Counted from the first letter of the stretch, positions 1-10,800 are shown. The stretch is DNA of 24,591 nucleotides from Stephanodiscus triporus (GCA_036939755.1 JALLAZ010000456.1:1-24591); one strand, 5' to 3'. Numbers and translations: made by a program. The notes: generated from the sequence alone by a model not told the origin.

Positions 1-207
1 GGCGCTTTAATAGAGGCCAAATAACCATGTCGTTATGCTCGGTGAACCAACTACTTATTGGTAGTGAATCTACTACCTAATTGGTATGTAGTATGGTACC
101 CCACAGAATATCCAAATTGTCGTCGGGAGCTGCTCCGTTGCAAGATCGTTCGTCCAATCAAAATCCAATCAAAGCGCATGCTCCGTGTGTGAGAAGTGCC
201 CGAACGA
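1..207. other. Left-edge intergenic DNA
   Basis: No convincing gene. It is the 3' flank of the minus-strand gene that stops at 208. A small imperfect palindrome lies near 58-88 (GGTAGT...ACTACC). No AATAAA is seen on the minus strand here. Confidence 0.5.
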
Positions 208-1518
208 TCACGTTTCGAACCTACTCCTCTTGACCTCTTCATCCTCGTTGAGTAAATCCTTCTGTATCTGTTCCAACGTCCGACGATCCTTCTTGTTAGT
301 ATTCAAGACCACCACGTGCTTCGCGGTCAAATCCTTGACCATCCGCTCGTCCAGTTTCTTCCCCTTGCGTTGAATTGCCCTCGATTGGGACTCGACGACG
401 TGCCTCGCCTGTCCCTTGACCTCGTCGGGTAATTCTCCCCTGTTCATGTCCTCCAACACCTCTTTCGGACAGTGTCCCTCCTTGTACACGGTGATGACGC
501 ACTCGTCCATGAATTCGGACGGTTCCCTCGCGGCGACCCATCGATCCATCCCCACCTCCTCGACCTGCTCGTACACGGCGAATCGGAACACGTCCATCGT
601 CACACCGTCCCGCTCGTCGGGCGGGACGGACCTAACCAGGGACGATAGCTCTATGTGGACCTTCGTCGAAAACGAGGTACGATCGTTCTTGAACGCCTCG
701 AGGTCCGACGAGACCTTGGCGCGGAATGCGTTGATGCAGCCCGCGGCGCCCGTGCCCGCATCGAACGACGAATCTCTCGAGGCCTTCTTGGCCCGTACCA
801 TGTCGAGGTGGTCCTCCGTGCGACGTTGCGCTCCCAGAAGATTGCCCAGCAGCCCTACCCCCTTTCCCGTCGATGGCGCTGGTCTCGGCGGTTTCGTTAT
901 AACCTTCTCCCCCGTAGGCTGTTGCCGTTGCGACCCTCTCTCTTGCCGCGTTTGGTTGTTATGCGTCCGCTGCTGCGGTTGTTGTTGTTGTTGTTGTTGT
1001 TGTGTCTTCTCCGCCTGCATCGATTTGTGCTGTCCCGTCCTCGCCTGGGTCGTCCGATCCCTCCCAAGGATGTTCTCGTCTCTCAAATACTTGACGAATA
1101 TTGCCCGACTCGCGTCCATCCCCTCCGGCAAATCGTCGCGCGGGACGGGGGGGGGGGGGTCGTACGGCACCACCAGGACGGCCCTGCCCCCGCCCCCCCC
1201 CCCGGGCGCGTCGCCGATCGGCAGCGCGAATCTCGCGACCGCGGCCTTCTTCCGATCGCGGAGGTATCCCATGAATCCCGCGAGGCGATCCCTCCCGTCC
1301 GTGCTGACGAGATAACACGATCGCCAGCCGTCGTCGTCGTCGACGCTCGGATCGTCCGTTCGTCCCGAGGACCACGGCTCCCTAGTGTACTCGTCTATTA
1401 CCAACTCGAACGGCAGGACGAAGGGGGGACATCGTCGGGGGATTGCCGGCTCGACGGTGGCTAAAAAATCGGGCTCGGCTCCTGGGTTGCCCGACAGCAA
1501 TATAGTCGTTTCATTCAT
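208..1518 (-). CDS. Unrecognised 436-residue protein with poly-Gln tract and charged C-terminus
   Basis: Single open frame from an ATG at 1516-1518. I do not recognise the family. The N-terminal ~150 residues look globular, with a Gly-rich loop and a Pro run encoded by the G and C homopolymers near 1148 and 1190. A poly-Gln tract (CAA/CAG repeats, about 978-1002) leads into a Gln/Arg/Lys-rich linker. The C-terminal ~200 residues are charged, mostly helical in character, and end in a Lys/Arg/Glu-rich segment that could form a coiled coil. No signal peptide or membrane segment is evident. It is divergently arranged with the vWA gene at 1867, leaving a ~350-base shared 5' region. Long plus-strand frames also exist here, but they read as Arg/Pro/Leu low complexity, so the minus reading is preferred. 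The homopolymers are likely sites of length variation. Confidence 0.6.
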   Translation of the reverse strand: MNETTILLSGNPGAEPDFLATVEPAIPRRCPPFVLPFELVIDEYTREPWSSGRTDDPSVDDDDGWRSCYLVSTDGRDRLAGFMGYLRDRKKAAVARFALPIGDAPGGGGGGRAVLVVPYDPPPPVPRDDLPEGMDASRAIFVKYLRDENILGRDRTTQARTGQHKSMQAEKTQQQQQQQQPQQRTHNNQTRQERGSQRQQPTGEKVITKPPRPAPSTGKGVGLLGNLLGAQRRTEDHLDMVRAKKASRDSSFDAGTGAAGCINAFRAKVSSDLEAFKNDRTSFSTKVHIELSSLVRSVPPDERDGVTMDVFRFAVYEQVEEVGMDRWVAAREPSEFMDECVITVYKEGHCPKEVLEDMNRGELPDEVKGQARHVVESQSRAIQRKGKKLDERMVKDLTAKHVVVLNTNKKDRRTLEQIQKDLLNEDEEVKRSRFET

Positions 1519-1866
1519 GCTTTGTTACCATAATTACGATACCCCCCTACGATACACTCTCTATTATTTTGTTTTTAGAGGGTCTCTTGGCGTGGCGTTT
1601 GGTTGAGATGAGCACGCACGGCCTTGTGAGCAGGAGGTTTCTTCTTCTTTTACTTTGGCACGAGCCAAATATCTTATTCCTACGTAGACTTAAGTGCCAC
1701 ATCGCGTCACAAAGCGAAGTTGCACCTCTCCCAGAGCAGACCACCATCACATAATATTACAGCGGGCGATGTTGGACCGATGGCATGGTAACCTTCGTTA
1801 TTTCTGAAACACACAATCCTTGCTAGCTTTCCTCTCAACGCGAGAATATCGACCGGTGAATAGATA
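1519..1866. promoter_or_regulatory. Divergent intergenic region, presumed bidirectional promoter
   Basis: 348 bases separate two divergent start codons (1518 minus, 1867 plus). The stretch is AT-richer than its neighbours and includes TATTATTTTG-like and poly-pyrimidine runs around 1560-1670. No specific motif can be assigned. Its promoter role is inferred from gene orientation only. Confidence 0.4.
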
Positions 1867-4717
1867 ATGGACGGTCCTTCTCCCTCTAACGAAAGGGTGG
1901 ATGCGACAAACGACGCGTTCGAATCGGCGGGTAAAATCGGAATCTCTGCGAATATTATCACCGGTGAAGTACCCCCCTCGACGGCATCGGCCGTTGGAGA
2001 TTCCGACAAATCGTCCACAGAATCGCTTGATATGCCAACCGCGAAGCAAAAATTCACATTGCCCGAACCGCCCGCGTGGCGTTTCGTCAACAAGGCCAAG
2101 AAGACCGAGGGATACTCCTCACTGGCCGCCGGGACAAGAGTACAGGGTATGTAGATTATTCTTTTTCTCCGACACGGCGTGCGGCAGAACTGCCCGTTGC
2201 TGTTGCCACTCTCACGTATTTTTTGTCCGACCGCGCCCAACGAACCATAATGTAGGTCGAAGCGGGGAAGAATTGGCCGGTAAGTACGACGCTCCTGTCA
2301 GGAATACGTCGCGGGAGAAATCCGAAGAAACCGTCCTCGCTGGCAGTTACGAGTGGGAGGAGAAAGTGAGGAGGAAGGAGGAAAGGAATGTGGGCAAGCT
2401 CGGGAGGATGAATTGTACGGAGGGAGACGAGGTTACGTTCGAGGGTGCGGGAAAGGTGGCGGACGAAAAGGTTGAATTCTCACCGTGTGTGAATGATGAT
2501 CAAGACAAAGAAGAACAGGCAGCGGTGGTTGCGGATGAGGATCCAAGCCTCAAAGAGTCGACGCCTTTGGAGGGAGAGGAGTTGGCAGAACCGATGTTGC
2601 GGGATGAGAATGTTGAATTCACAATGTGTTTGAATGGCCATCGACACGAAGAACAAGAGGTGGTGGTTGCGGAAGAGGATCCAAGCCTCGAAGAGTCGAC
2701 ACCGTTGGAGGGAGAGGTGTTGGCAGAACCGATTTTGCCGGATTATAAGGTTGAGTTCCCACTGTGTCCCGAAGAAGAGGAGCCTGTTTCAACGAGGCCG
2801 TGGGATTGGCTTGAAATACAGGTATCAGAAACTGAACCTACATCCCCGGCTCCTCGTTTATCGTCATCGTCTGAATCACCAAATGAATCACCAATGCCAT
2901 CATCAGTTAAAGATACACGACGACTATCGAGGAAGAAATCAGGGGCTCTTTTATTGCTCCTCCTTTTACTTATTTTGATAGCGATGATCCTTGGGGTCGT
3001 CTTGGGCAGGGATCTGCCAGAGAATGAAAACGCGAGCAACGGGGCTCTTGTTGCCGAAGAAACGGATATTCCTTCTCAATCTCCCATTGTGTATTGTCCG
3101 TTCAATACTGCCTTGTTCTCAATCGAGTACACTTCCGTGAAAGAAGAAAACTCTTGGAATAATTCATATCCAAAGACGTGGGTATTGAAAGATGCTTGTT
3201 CTGATGTGGAGATTATCAAATGTTTGCCATGTGACGACACGGGCAATACATCGCTAGCAGCATCATCGCCCCCGTCCTCTCAAGTATTCTTCGATAATAA
3301 TGTAACAAATGATCCCACGACGTTTACGTCTGTGGTGCCGGTAGCAGGAGTGGAGAAATACACGACAAGCAGTGACGGTGTGAGCGGATGCATCCCAAAC
3401 GGGTATGCATATGCCTTTGAAGTGAAGCCATCTGATAATCCAGAGGAGTGCTGTGGTTTTCTTCCGTATTCATTTCTAATGAGTTATGGTGATGTTGTGG
3501 TGATCAGTGACGGTAATGTTTTGTATGAATTTGAAGGCACTATACAAGGTGGTGGAAGAGTTTCCTTCCCAGAAAGCGCGGAGCCATGTCCCACATCAGA
3601 GCCGTCCGGTACGCCTTCTGCCACGCCAAGTGAAATACCATCACCCTATCCTACAACACAAGTAAGTAAATTACGGTCAGAACTCGTTTACCCCCCTTCA
3701 TAAGTGTCGTGTGTGTGCATGGTATTTATTCTCTGTCCGCTTCATTTAGTGTATCGATCATCTAACTACAACTGCATCTTTATTCGCTTCTCGCTAATCA
3801 TTATTTTAGCCCACTGGTTATCCATCAGCTAGTCCAACTTTCTCCCCATCGGATTCTCCTACCCCAAATCCAACTTTGTCCCCATCGGATTCTCCTACCC
3901 CAAGACCGTCGGAAACGCCCTCTAACAGACCTACTCCCAATCCGTCACCTCAACCAATGACTCAAACGCCCACGGACAAGCCTGTGTGTGATGCGAATTA
4001 CGAAGATTTCAATCTGTGCATTGCCATCGACATGAGTGGATCTGGTAAGTCATAACGTAGAGAATGGGTGCTTTTGACTGCAGTGTGTCTACTATTTGTA
4101 GCCTTCTTACCTCTTGTGTTCTTCAAACAGTGTGCAACAAGGGCACTGGCTTTGGATGTGATGCCTGCGAACCTGAATTAATATGTTATGATTCTGACGT
4201 CGATAGGGCCACATGTTGTAACGACTTTTTGTATGTTATTGAATTCACAAAAGATATGATCGGTGCATTTGGAAGCTTTGTAGCTGAACGGTTATTCTCA
4301 ATCGTTCCGTTTGCGACAAATGCTGAGCTGGTGAATGATCTATCCACAATGACTGAAGCTTTTAATTCATTGGATGTACTGACATACACGGGAGGGATGA
4401 CAAACCACGCTGCAGCCATCGATTCATGCCGCTCGTCACTAGAGGCGTCTCCTGAAGATAGGAAGAAATTTCTACTTCTCATCACGGATGGGAGTCCTTC
4501 AGTACCGGAGGGTTCGCCAGAGGCTGATGCCGAAGCAGCGGCAGATGAAGCCAAGTCTGAGGGGATATTCATCATTCCAGTCATGATCAAACAAGAGGTT
4601 TCGACTTATCTTCAACGTGTCAGCAGTGATGGAACTGTTTTCGATGCATCTGATTTCGACGATTTGGCTAGTCTGCAAGAGACATTGCTGGCGCAAGTGG
4701 AGTGTCAAGTGTTGTAA
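1867..4717 (+). CDS. Single-pass membrane protein with Pro/Ser/Thr stalk and C-terminal von Willebrand factor A domain
   Basis: Four exons give 835 residues: 1867-2146, 2256-3661, 3810-4044 and 4131-4717. Introns are 109, 148 and 86 bases with GTATGT, GTAAGT and GTAAGT donors, and the phases agree throughout. The start is the first ATG after an in-frame TAG at 1861. The N-terminal region is acidic and has a ~46-residue repeat (two copies plus a stub). A hydrophobic segment at about 324-345 (Leu run, then LILIAMILGVVLG) is probably a signal anchor. A Cys-containing, N-glycosylation-rich region (NNS, NTS, NVT) and a Pro/Ser/Thr stalk follow. The vWA domain begins with DMSGS (MIDAS, Asp636/Ser638/Ser640) and contains a later LITDGSPS strand. 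vWA domains usually bind proteins or matrix through a divalent metal. An outward-facing vWA domain and acidic inner tail are inferred. Confidence 0.85.
2471..2763 (+). repeat. Coding tandem repeat, ~46 residues, two copies plus a partial third
   Basis: Copies start at 2471, 2612 and 2750 (periods 141 and 138 bases). Each begins VEF, then has a Cys and a Glu-rich stretch. The two full copies also share PSL, EST, PLEGE and LAEP blocks; the third stops soon after its Cys and Glu run. The divergence between copies suggests an old duplication under amino-acid-level constraint. Confidence 0.8.
3834..3903 (+). repeat. 36-base tandem repeat in the Pro/Ser/Thr stalk
   Basis: Two nearly identical 36-base units (3834-3869 and 3870 onward) encode PTFSPSDSPTPN-like stalk sequence. 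Such units often vary in copy number in cell-surface stalks. Confidence 0.75.
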
Positions 4718-4734
4718 TAATTTCAAGCATGAGA

Positions 4735-4740
4735 AATAAA
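4735..4740 (+). terminator. AATAAA polyadenylation signal of the vWA gene
   Basis: A canonical AATAAA lies 17 bases after the TAA at 4715-4717, supporting this as the true 3' end. Confidence 0.55.
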
Positions 4741-5018
4741 ATTCCGAAGCTCTGTGCTTGCAATAATTGCTTCGTCGCATTTGGGGCCCTCTGTGGCATC
4801 TAATCTTTTGTGGACACCCACCTTTGGTGGTTTAGGGTAACCGATGGATGTTAGTAGGGCAAGACGAAATGAATCGGTTCAATGTCCGAAGTGGAACTTA
4901 AGATGTGTGTGCGGGCTGGTAATCAAGTTTAGATTTATGCAGGGTGTCTGGCTGACGACGACTCTGACCTGAACAAGCCGCAAATATGTGTAACTTTTAC
5001 TACACACAAAATAACACT
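4741..5018. other. Convergent intergenic region
   Basis: This lies between the 3' ends of the vWA gene (plus) and the coiled-coil gene (minus). No coding frame stands out. A small hairpin CCACC-TTT-GGTGG occurs near 4818-4830. Nothing else is supported. Confidence 0.5.
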
Positions 5019-5741
5019 TCACACACTGTGATTCTCCTTGCCCGCGACACGAGCATACATGTCAACCATTTCCCTCTTCATGGTTCTGGCATTCTCTAGC
5101 TTCTCATTCAATAATGCGTACTCCCTCTCCAATTGTTCCCACATCAAATCTTGCTTTTCACTCAGCTTGATGATGGAGACACTAAGCGTAGCATTCTCAG
5201 TGATCTTGTCTTGGATTAGTACCATGAGCATCGCTCGCTCCTCGGCCGCCTTACGAATGATCTCCAGATTATTTTCCAGCTGTTCCTTTATCTCAGTAAA
5301 GGTCAACCGTGTCCCATTGATAGGAGATGTGTCGAATGAACTGTGCAACGTTGACTTTTCAATCGGAGCTTCATCAGTGGCGCAGACGGTCTCCAAGTCG
5401 GAAGGAAATTGTTCTTCTTGCTTTATGTCATCAGATGTCCCGTCTTGAGGCGAGGTGCACAAATCAACGACCTCGGGCTGTAGCGCAGCAAGCACACCCT
5501 CTGTGCTTTCAAGCATCAACCTTGAATCCGTCAATAGCTTTCTGATGCTCGAAAGAGCAGCACTCATGGTGCCTTGGGTGCGGTTGGATTGGACTGGAGT
5601 TGTCGCTCTCATCCTTACTCTGGGCTCGGTATCATCAGTTGGCTGTGAGTCCTCCTTCTTCTCTGGCTTGACCGAGGAAGTTCCATGTTTTGGCTTGGCA
5701 GAGAAAGTCCAACATTCCTTTTGGATGCTTGCAGAATTCAT
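5019..5741 (-). CDS. Unrecognised coiled-coil protein
   Basis: 240 residues from the ATG at 5739-5741; the frame is open slightly further but only from a non-ATG codon. I do not recognise the family. The N-terminal ~60 residues are Lys/Pro/Thr/Ser-rich. A short helical block follows (SSIRKLLTDSRLMLES), then an acidic linker. From about residue 145 to 230 there is a long uninterrupted helix with leucine/isoleucine heptad spacing and many Glu/Lys, typical of a parallel coiled coil. No signal peptide, membrane segment or catalytic motif is visible. It ends in a polar KENHSV tail. It diverges from the Cys/His-repeat gene at 5995. A structural or scaffold role is possible, but nothing in the sequence fixes it. 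Confidence 0.6.
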   Translation of the reverse strand: MNSASIQKECWTFSAKPKHGTSSVKPEKKEDSQPTDDTEPRVRMRATTPVQSNRTQGTMSAALSSIRKLLTDSRLMLESTEGVLAALQPEVVDLCTSPQDGTSDDIKQEEQFPSDLETVCATDEAPIEKSTLHSSFDTSPINGTRLTFTEIKEQLENNLEIIRKAAEERAMLMVLIQDKITENATLSVSIIKLSEKQDLMWEQLEREYALLNEKLENARTMKREMVDMYARVAGKENHSV

Positions 5742-5994
5742 GTTCTTAATTGGCAAATTAAGCCGCAGGTTGAAACAATTAATAATAAGTCGAGGAAGCG
5801 TTTAGAGTAGCCTCAGTCCCAGGACCTAAAACCCACAAGCGGCTCGACTGACCAATCGATTAACATCAGTCACATAATGTAATTTTTGCTTAGTTTTCTG
5901 TCGTATTCCCTCGTGAAGCTCTCCCCTTTCCGTCTTGAATGTCTCCCAAACAAAAGATGGCACTAATCTTACAGATCATTGTCTTTCCGCAACG
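5742..5994. promoter_or_regulatory. Divergent intergenic region between coiled-coil and Cys/His-repeat genes
   Basis: About 250 AT-rich bases lie between start codons at 5741 (minus) and 5995 (plus). The upstream part of the plus frame is open back to 5935 but lacks an ATG, so 5995 is taken as the start. A promoter role is inferred from orientation only. Confidence 0.35.
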
Positions 5995-7277
5995 ATGACT
6001 GGGATAAACAGAGATAAGAATGGCAATGGCCGATATGAGGGAGAGCTCTTGGTTGGAACGCCGAGCGACATGGGCGAAGTGTTCCCTGCCTATTACGTAC
6101 CGGCCTTCTTTTGTTCCAGAAGATTTCCACAAGCACACGCAATTGTTGCCCCAATGCCTTATTTGGTGTCCTTCAATCCTGACGACACTGCTGTCATGAA
6201 AGGAACTCCATCCTTCGAAAATCTGGAGTCACTGCTGGATGCACCAACCTCCTGGGAGGACTTTGTATCGGAGCTGTCGGAGCTGGATGCCCAGGCACCG
6301 ACCATGCAGCTGGTTGCTCAGGCACCGACCATCATGCCGTCATGGGATGAGTTTATTTCAGATTTCGAAGAAATGGTTTACAAAGAGCTCGAATCTAATG
6401 CCAAAGACTTGGTAGAAGATGCTGCGAAAGATCTGGGAACATCGCCGAACAAAGATAATGACTTGGTAGGAAATATGAAAGAGCTGGGAAACAAGGCAGA
6501 CGATATGGCTGCCATGACGAGATGTCACACATGTTGTCCGAATTAGTAAACAAAGACACAGAGCTTGAAACGAAGACACGAACCGTGCAGCCTTGGGAAG
6601 AGAGTCGGTCGAGCGTGGAATCCACTGAAAAAGAACTCGAAGCTAATGTGAAAGACCGAGAAGAGGCAGCGATGGCCATGACAATGCTATCCCTTACGAT
6701 GTCGGCCACCCCTCTCTCCCACAAAGGGTCGAAGGATACAGGTCTTGACGTGTCGAAGGAGAAGGTGAAACTGTCAATTAAGGACAGGCAACAGATCGAC
6801 ACTTACACCAAGGAGCCTGACGAGATCGTACATGGTAGTAATGAGGAGAGTGATAATAAGGAGAGCCTTTCCGTCATCAGGAAAGGAGATTTGTGTTCGG
6901 GACGCTTCGGGCAATGTGTCAACCTTGCCGTCAAGGGAGGACGTTGCTTGAAATGTACAAGGAAATATACTTGTAGCAACGACGACTGCGCTAACAAACG
7001 CGTCAAGGGAGGAGTCTGTATTAGGCATGGTGCAGCGACGCCCACTTGCAGCCACGATGGGTGCACCAACAAGGCCAAGCGTAAAGGACTCTGCTTGAGA
7101 CACGGTGCCAAGTTGAAAACCTGTGTTCACGAAGGATGCACCAATATTGCTCGTCACAGAGGAGGAGTTTGTTGGAGTCATAACACAACGGGTGCTATAT
7201 TGCAACCATTTTTTTGCATGGAGGTGCTTGCAATGGAGGGACAAGGTCGCGGCGAGGGAGTTTGCTCAATACCATAA
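5995..7277 (+). CDS. Cys/His zinc-repeat protein split by a -1 frame change
   Basis: The first frame runs from the ATG at 5995 (A at -3) to a TAG at 6544-6546 (183 residues). The second frame is open from 6462 to the TAA at 7275-7277. A -1 shift inside 6462-6546 would give about 427 residues. The N-terminal part has two SW(E/D)(D/E)F(V/I)S motifs, QAPT repeats and KELE/KDL helical repeats. The C-terminal part has three clear repeats of the form C-x4-C-T/A-N-x5-8-G-x-C-x2-HG (with one looser copy before them), such as CSHDGCTNKAKRKGLCLRHG. I recognise these as the WRKY19-like Cys/His repeats often seen in diatom proteins; zinc binding is likely, the function unknown. The frame change could be an indel, a sequence error or programmed slippage at GGGAAAC (6486-6492). 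No suitable intron is seen. The two halves share repeat style, so they belong together. Confidence 0.65.
6486..6513 (+). promoter_or_regulatory. Candidate -1 ribosomal frameshift site GGGAAAC with a downstream stem
   Basis: GGGAAAC sits at 6486-6492 in the zero frame as G GGA AAC, the X XXY YYZ pattern of known -1 sites. It falls inside the only 85-base overlap where a shift can join the two frames, and the direction is correct. A 5-bp stem GGCAG/CTGCC (6495-6499 with 6509-6513) follows after only 2 bases, shorter than the usual 5-9. A plain indel near 6515-6522 explains the data equally well. Confidence 0.3.
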
Positions 7278-7294
7278 TAGGCCAGTGGCTGTCA

Positions 7295-7300
7295 AATAAA
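7295..7300 (+). terminator. AATAAA polyadenylation signal of the Cys/His-repeat gene
   Basis: AATAAA begins 18 bases after the TAA at 7275-7277. It supports the second frame as the real 3' end of the transcript. Confidence 0.55.
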
Positions 7301-7522
7301 GAGACAGCTCGCAGGCCAACCCCCAAAACGCTCGTCTAAAACAATGTAAATTTCTAGGTAATTGTTAATGGTAATTGGTGATTTCTCGTCTTGGTTTGTT
7401 GCTGTCTTCTTGATTGTTGCTTGCTATTTTTGGATGGTGGAATTTGTTGCCCCGCCTGCATCTTGTGTGAGGTGCATAAGCAGAGCGTGTGACAAAGTGG
7501 CAAGGTGAAAACATAGAAGTAT
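7301..7522. other. Intergenic AT-rich region
   Basis: No convincing coding frame or repeat is visible. It lies between the plus-strand Cys/His-repeat gene and a weak minus-strand coding-like segment. Confidence 0.4.
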
Positions 7523-7845
7523 CTAGAAGGATGCATCAATAATACTCTTGTCAACCTCGTCGCGGGCTGCGTCGTCGCCCGCGGAGGAAGCGCACGGCTG
7601 CAAGGACAACTCCATGGAATAAGGATCGGCGTCAGCTTCTAAGAGAACGCAGGAAGACTCGAGTTTCATTATGTAGACTGGCGTTGGCACTGCAATTTGG
7701 ACAGGTAGAAACACAATTACCCGCACTTTGAGTACAGCAGCGATGAAGTAGGCTCAATCATCACCTGTTCAATCATAGATGAAAAATATGGTCCATCATC
7801 TAGCGCCATTTGAGCCAGTGCTGCACCAGCTAGCGTACAGATCAT
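7523..7845 (-). pseudogene. Small coding-like segment in two frames downstream of the ligase
   Basis: Two minus-strand frames abut. A 42-codon ORF runs from an ATG at 7843-7845 to a TAA at 7717-7719. A second frame (7523-7726) has no early ATG and continues through VFLPVQIAVPTPVYIMK and an acidic tail to a TAG. A -1 shift near 7717-7726 would join them into about 107 residues. The first ATG overlaps the ligase stop codon. A good-looking acceptor (pyrimidine tract then TTGCAG, ending at 7690) precedes part of the second frame, but the splice combinations I tried do not keep the frame. No family is recognised. It could be a broken small gene, an unassigned exon, or chance. Confidence 0.25.
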
Positions 7846-10800
7846 TAGCTAGCATCAATCAAACTCTTGAATTGGATGCAATCAATCACACGAATGCCAA
7901 GCTCTCTTGCCTTCCTTGCCTTCTTACTCGTGCCCCCTTCTCCTTCAACGACGAGGGTAGTTGATTTACTGATGGCATTAGGAGTTGCCTTTGCGCCGAG
8001 ATCCTTCACAGCATTCTGGGCCGTCACCCGGGACATGCCAGGGATCGCTCCTGTGAACACTACCGTCATTCCTTCGAATGTAGATTTTTTCCGAGTACCT
8101 TCATCGCTTTGGCCACTGGTAGCATTAGAGGTTTCATCGTCGTGTACGGTTAGGACAGTTGCCAAGTCTTTCGCCGCCTTAACCAATACCTTTTCCCTCG
8201 AGAATGCGATCAATGCCGCTATGGCAGTGGGGCCTAAGCCCTTCACCTTTTCGGATCCATCCAAGCCAGCGAGGGTGGCGAATGGAGGCAACGATTTTTC
8301 TCCGCCCACTTCATCAATGTTGGTTTCGTCAATATCGTAGAGAGAGGCTTCTTCAACGGCGTTCAAAAATGAGTCCACGTTACAGTACTTTGACGCCAAC
8401 AACTCTGATGCGTGTGACCCTATTTGGGGTATCCCGAGAGCATATATAAATCGAGATAACGGAACACCCGTAGATGCGACAGAACGGACGGACTCGGCTA
8501 GGTTTTGAGACGATAACAATCCCCAACCTGGGAGGTCTACAATTCTGCTCGACACTTCTAAGGAAATGAAAAAAATTAGATACGACGACATAGTACTCAA
8601 ATATTTCTTTCGCGAGACGCTCGGACCTACCGTCTCGTTGGGACAAATCCCCTTTTGTACCACCAAAGAGAGTGAATAGGTCCGAGGGGAATCGAATTAT
8701 ACCCTCCTCCATCAAATGGCCAATTCTGGCTTTGGACAATCCCTTCACATCGAGACCAGACCTCGAATATGCGTATGCTAATCCGTTCACGGCACGCGGT
8801 TGGCACAAAAGCTGAGGTCCCGAACACCTGAGGACTTGGCCGCCCTCGGGATCGTTGATTTCCTCCTCGTCGATCCCAATGATTTTCCATGATCCCCCGT
8901 CATCCTGCGTCTTATTTTTGGCCTTACGTACCCTCTTCGGCACGTCGATGAAGTCAAACGAGGTTGGAGAGCCACAAGCCGGGCACACAAGCGGATGTTC
9001 AAGGCTTATAATTTCATAGGGATGTTTCGCAGATACGATTCCGTCGTCGCAGTCTTCGTCGAAAACCCTTTTCTTAACTTGCGGTATAACGTCCCCAGCC
9101 CTACTGATCAGCAATGAAATTCCCTTCTTCACGCCCATGCGTCTATTATTATTTCCAGCCTCTTCTAGAAGCGACGAATTCACACAGCCTTCACCAACTA
9201 AATCGGAAGCGGCGGATCTCTTCGGAAGTAGCAATTTCCTCGCGAAGTGAAAATTATGCAAACTCGCTCTGGAGACCAATACGCCGGAGAGGGAGACAGG
9301 TTTCAATATTGCAACGGGTGTCAAGGCCCCGGTGCGTCCAACTTGCACCTCGATGTCGAGCAGTTGTGTCACTGCACTCGCCGAGGGGAACTTGTGCGCT
9401 ATCGCCCATCGGGGCGCGCGCGACGACGAGCCACATATTTGTCGATCATTGAACGAGGATAACTTGTAAACCACGCCGTCGATCTGGTAAGGAAAATCGG
9501 GTTGAGTAGCGCTGCCGACTTCTCGCTCACAATCATCGGCGTCGGAGCGGCGAGCGTCGTCATTGCCTCCGTCCCGAGCCGACATTAGATCGCGATGATA
9601 ATTCAAGAGATTTGGCACGTCAGCGACGTCCAGCTCAACGTCGAGAGTAATGTCGAGCGATTCCATCGCGATCGGGGAAGGAACGCGGAAGCCCAGTCTT
9701 GTCAGCACATCCCTCATCTCGAGCCCGCTTTTTCCCAAGACCATCGACGGCCAAGACGACGATGGCGAGTTCGCGGCCTCCTCCTCGTCCGACGACGAAG
9801 ACGAAGACGAAGACGCGACGACGTCGTACGCATAGAAATGCAAACGAGATCGCAGGAATTTGGTCCGCATCGCGTCCGCCGAGTCGGGTGCGGGGTCCCT
9901 CGATCGCAGCAGGATGCCGGAGGCGGCGTTCCTCGCGTTCGAAAATGCTGCGGTCCGCGTTTCGGTGTCGGCGTCGGCGTCGGCGTCGGCGTCGGAGTCG
10001 TCCCCCCAGACGAACTCGTCGAACGCTCTCCGGGGCAGCACCACCTCCCCGCGAATTTCCAGCGCTTTCGGAGGTGGAACTGTTGACCTCGGTATCGCGA
10101 GCGTCCGGGGCACGGAGGGGGGCCGATCGTACGCGCCGACGACGCCCGCGGCGGCCGCCGCGCCATCGTCCGTTCCCATCCACGCGGAACGGACTGCCTC
10201 GGTGACGTCCTCCCCCCGCGCTCCGTCTCCGCGGGTGGCGCCCCAGACGAAATGGTAGACGTCGACGTCGTCGTCGTCGTTGTTGTCGCCGCCCGACGAT
10301 GACTCGTCGGCGTCCCCGCCGAGATGATATCGAAGCGACAGGCCGAGGCCGTCTATTTTTGGCTCGGCCAATACACGCATCGTCCTCGTGACATTCCTCG
10401 CTGTCGTGGCGTTCTCGCCCTCGTACTCATCGTCGTATGATGACTGGAGCAGCAGCTTCCGCACTCGGTTCAGCCATGCCATCGCCCCGACGTCGTCCAT
10501 GGCGTTGTCCAGGCTGCGCATGGGCGCGTTCGGCAGGTGACGTCGCTTGACCCGTCCCCTCTCGTTCGACTTGGTCGTCGTCGTTGTCGTCGACGACGTC
10601 GACAACGACGACACTCCCCCGGACTCGTCGTTCGCGACGCCGACCGCGTCATCGTAGTCGTCTACGGCCCCGTACGATCGTCCGACCCTGCCGCCGAACC
10701 TCGTCGCGGACGCGCCGAGTCCCGTCTCGTCCTCGAGCGCCGCGAGCGATCGGGGATGCGCGACGCACAATTCCGCCTCCCGTCGAGCGAGGGCGTCGTA

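Noticed and set aside
416..1464. Long plus-strand open frames over the first gene
   Set aside because: They read as Arg/Pro/Leu/Cys low complexity and are the antisense of the better minus-strand frame with a Gln tract and ordinary composition.
1707..2240. 177-codon minus-strand frame
   Set aside because: It overlaps exon 1 and intron 1 of the vWA gene, whose splice sites and phases agree; taken as a shadow.
6402..6470. Intron joining the two frames of the Cys/His-repeat gene (GTAGAAG...TTGGTAG)
   Set aside because: Too short, no pyrimidine tract, and it would remove sequence matching the internal repeats.
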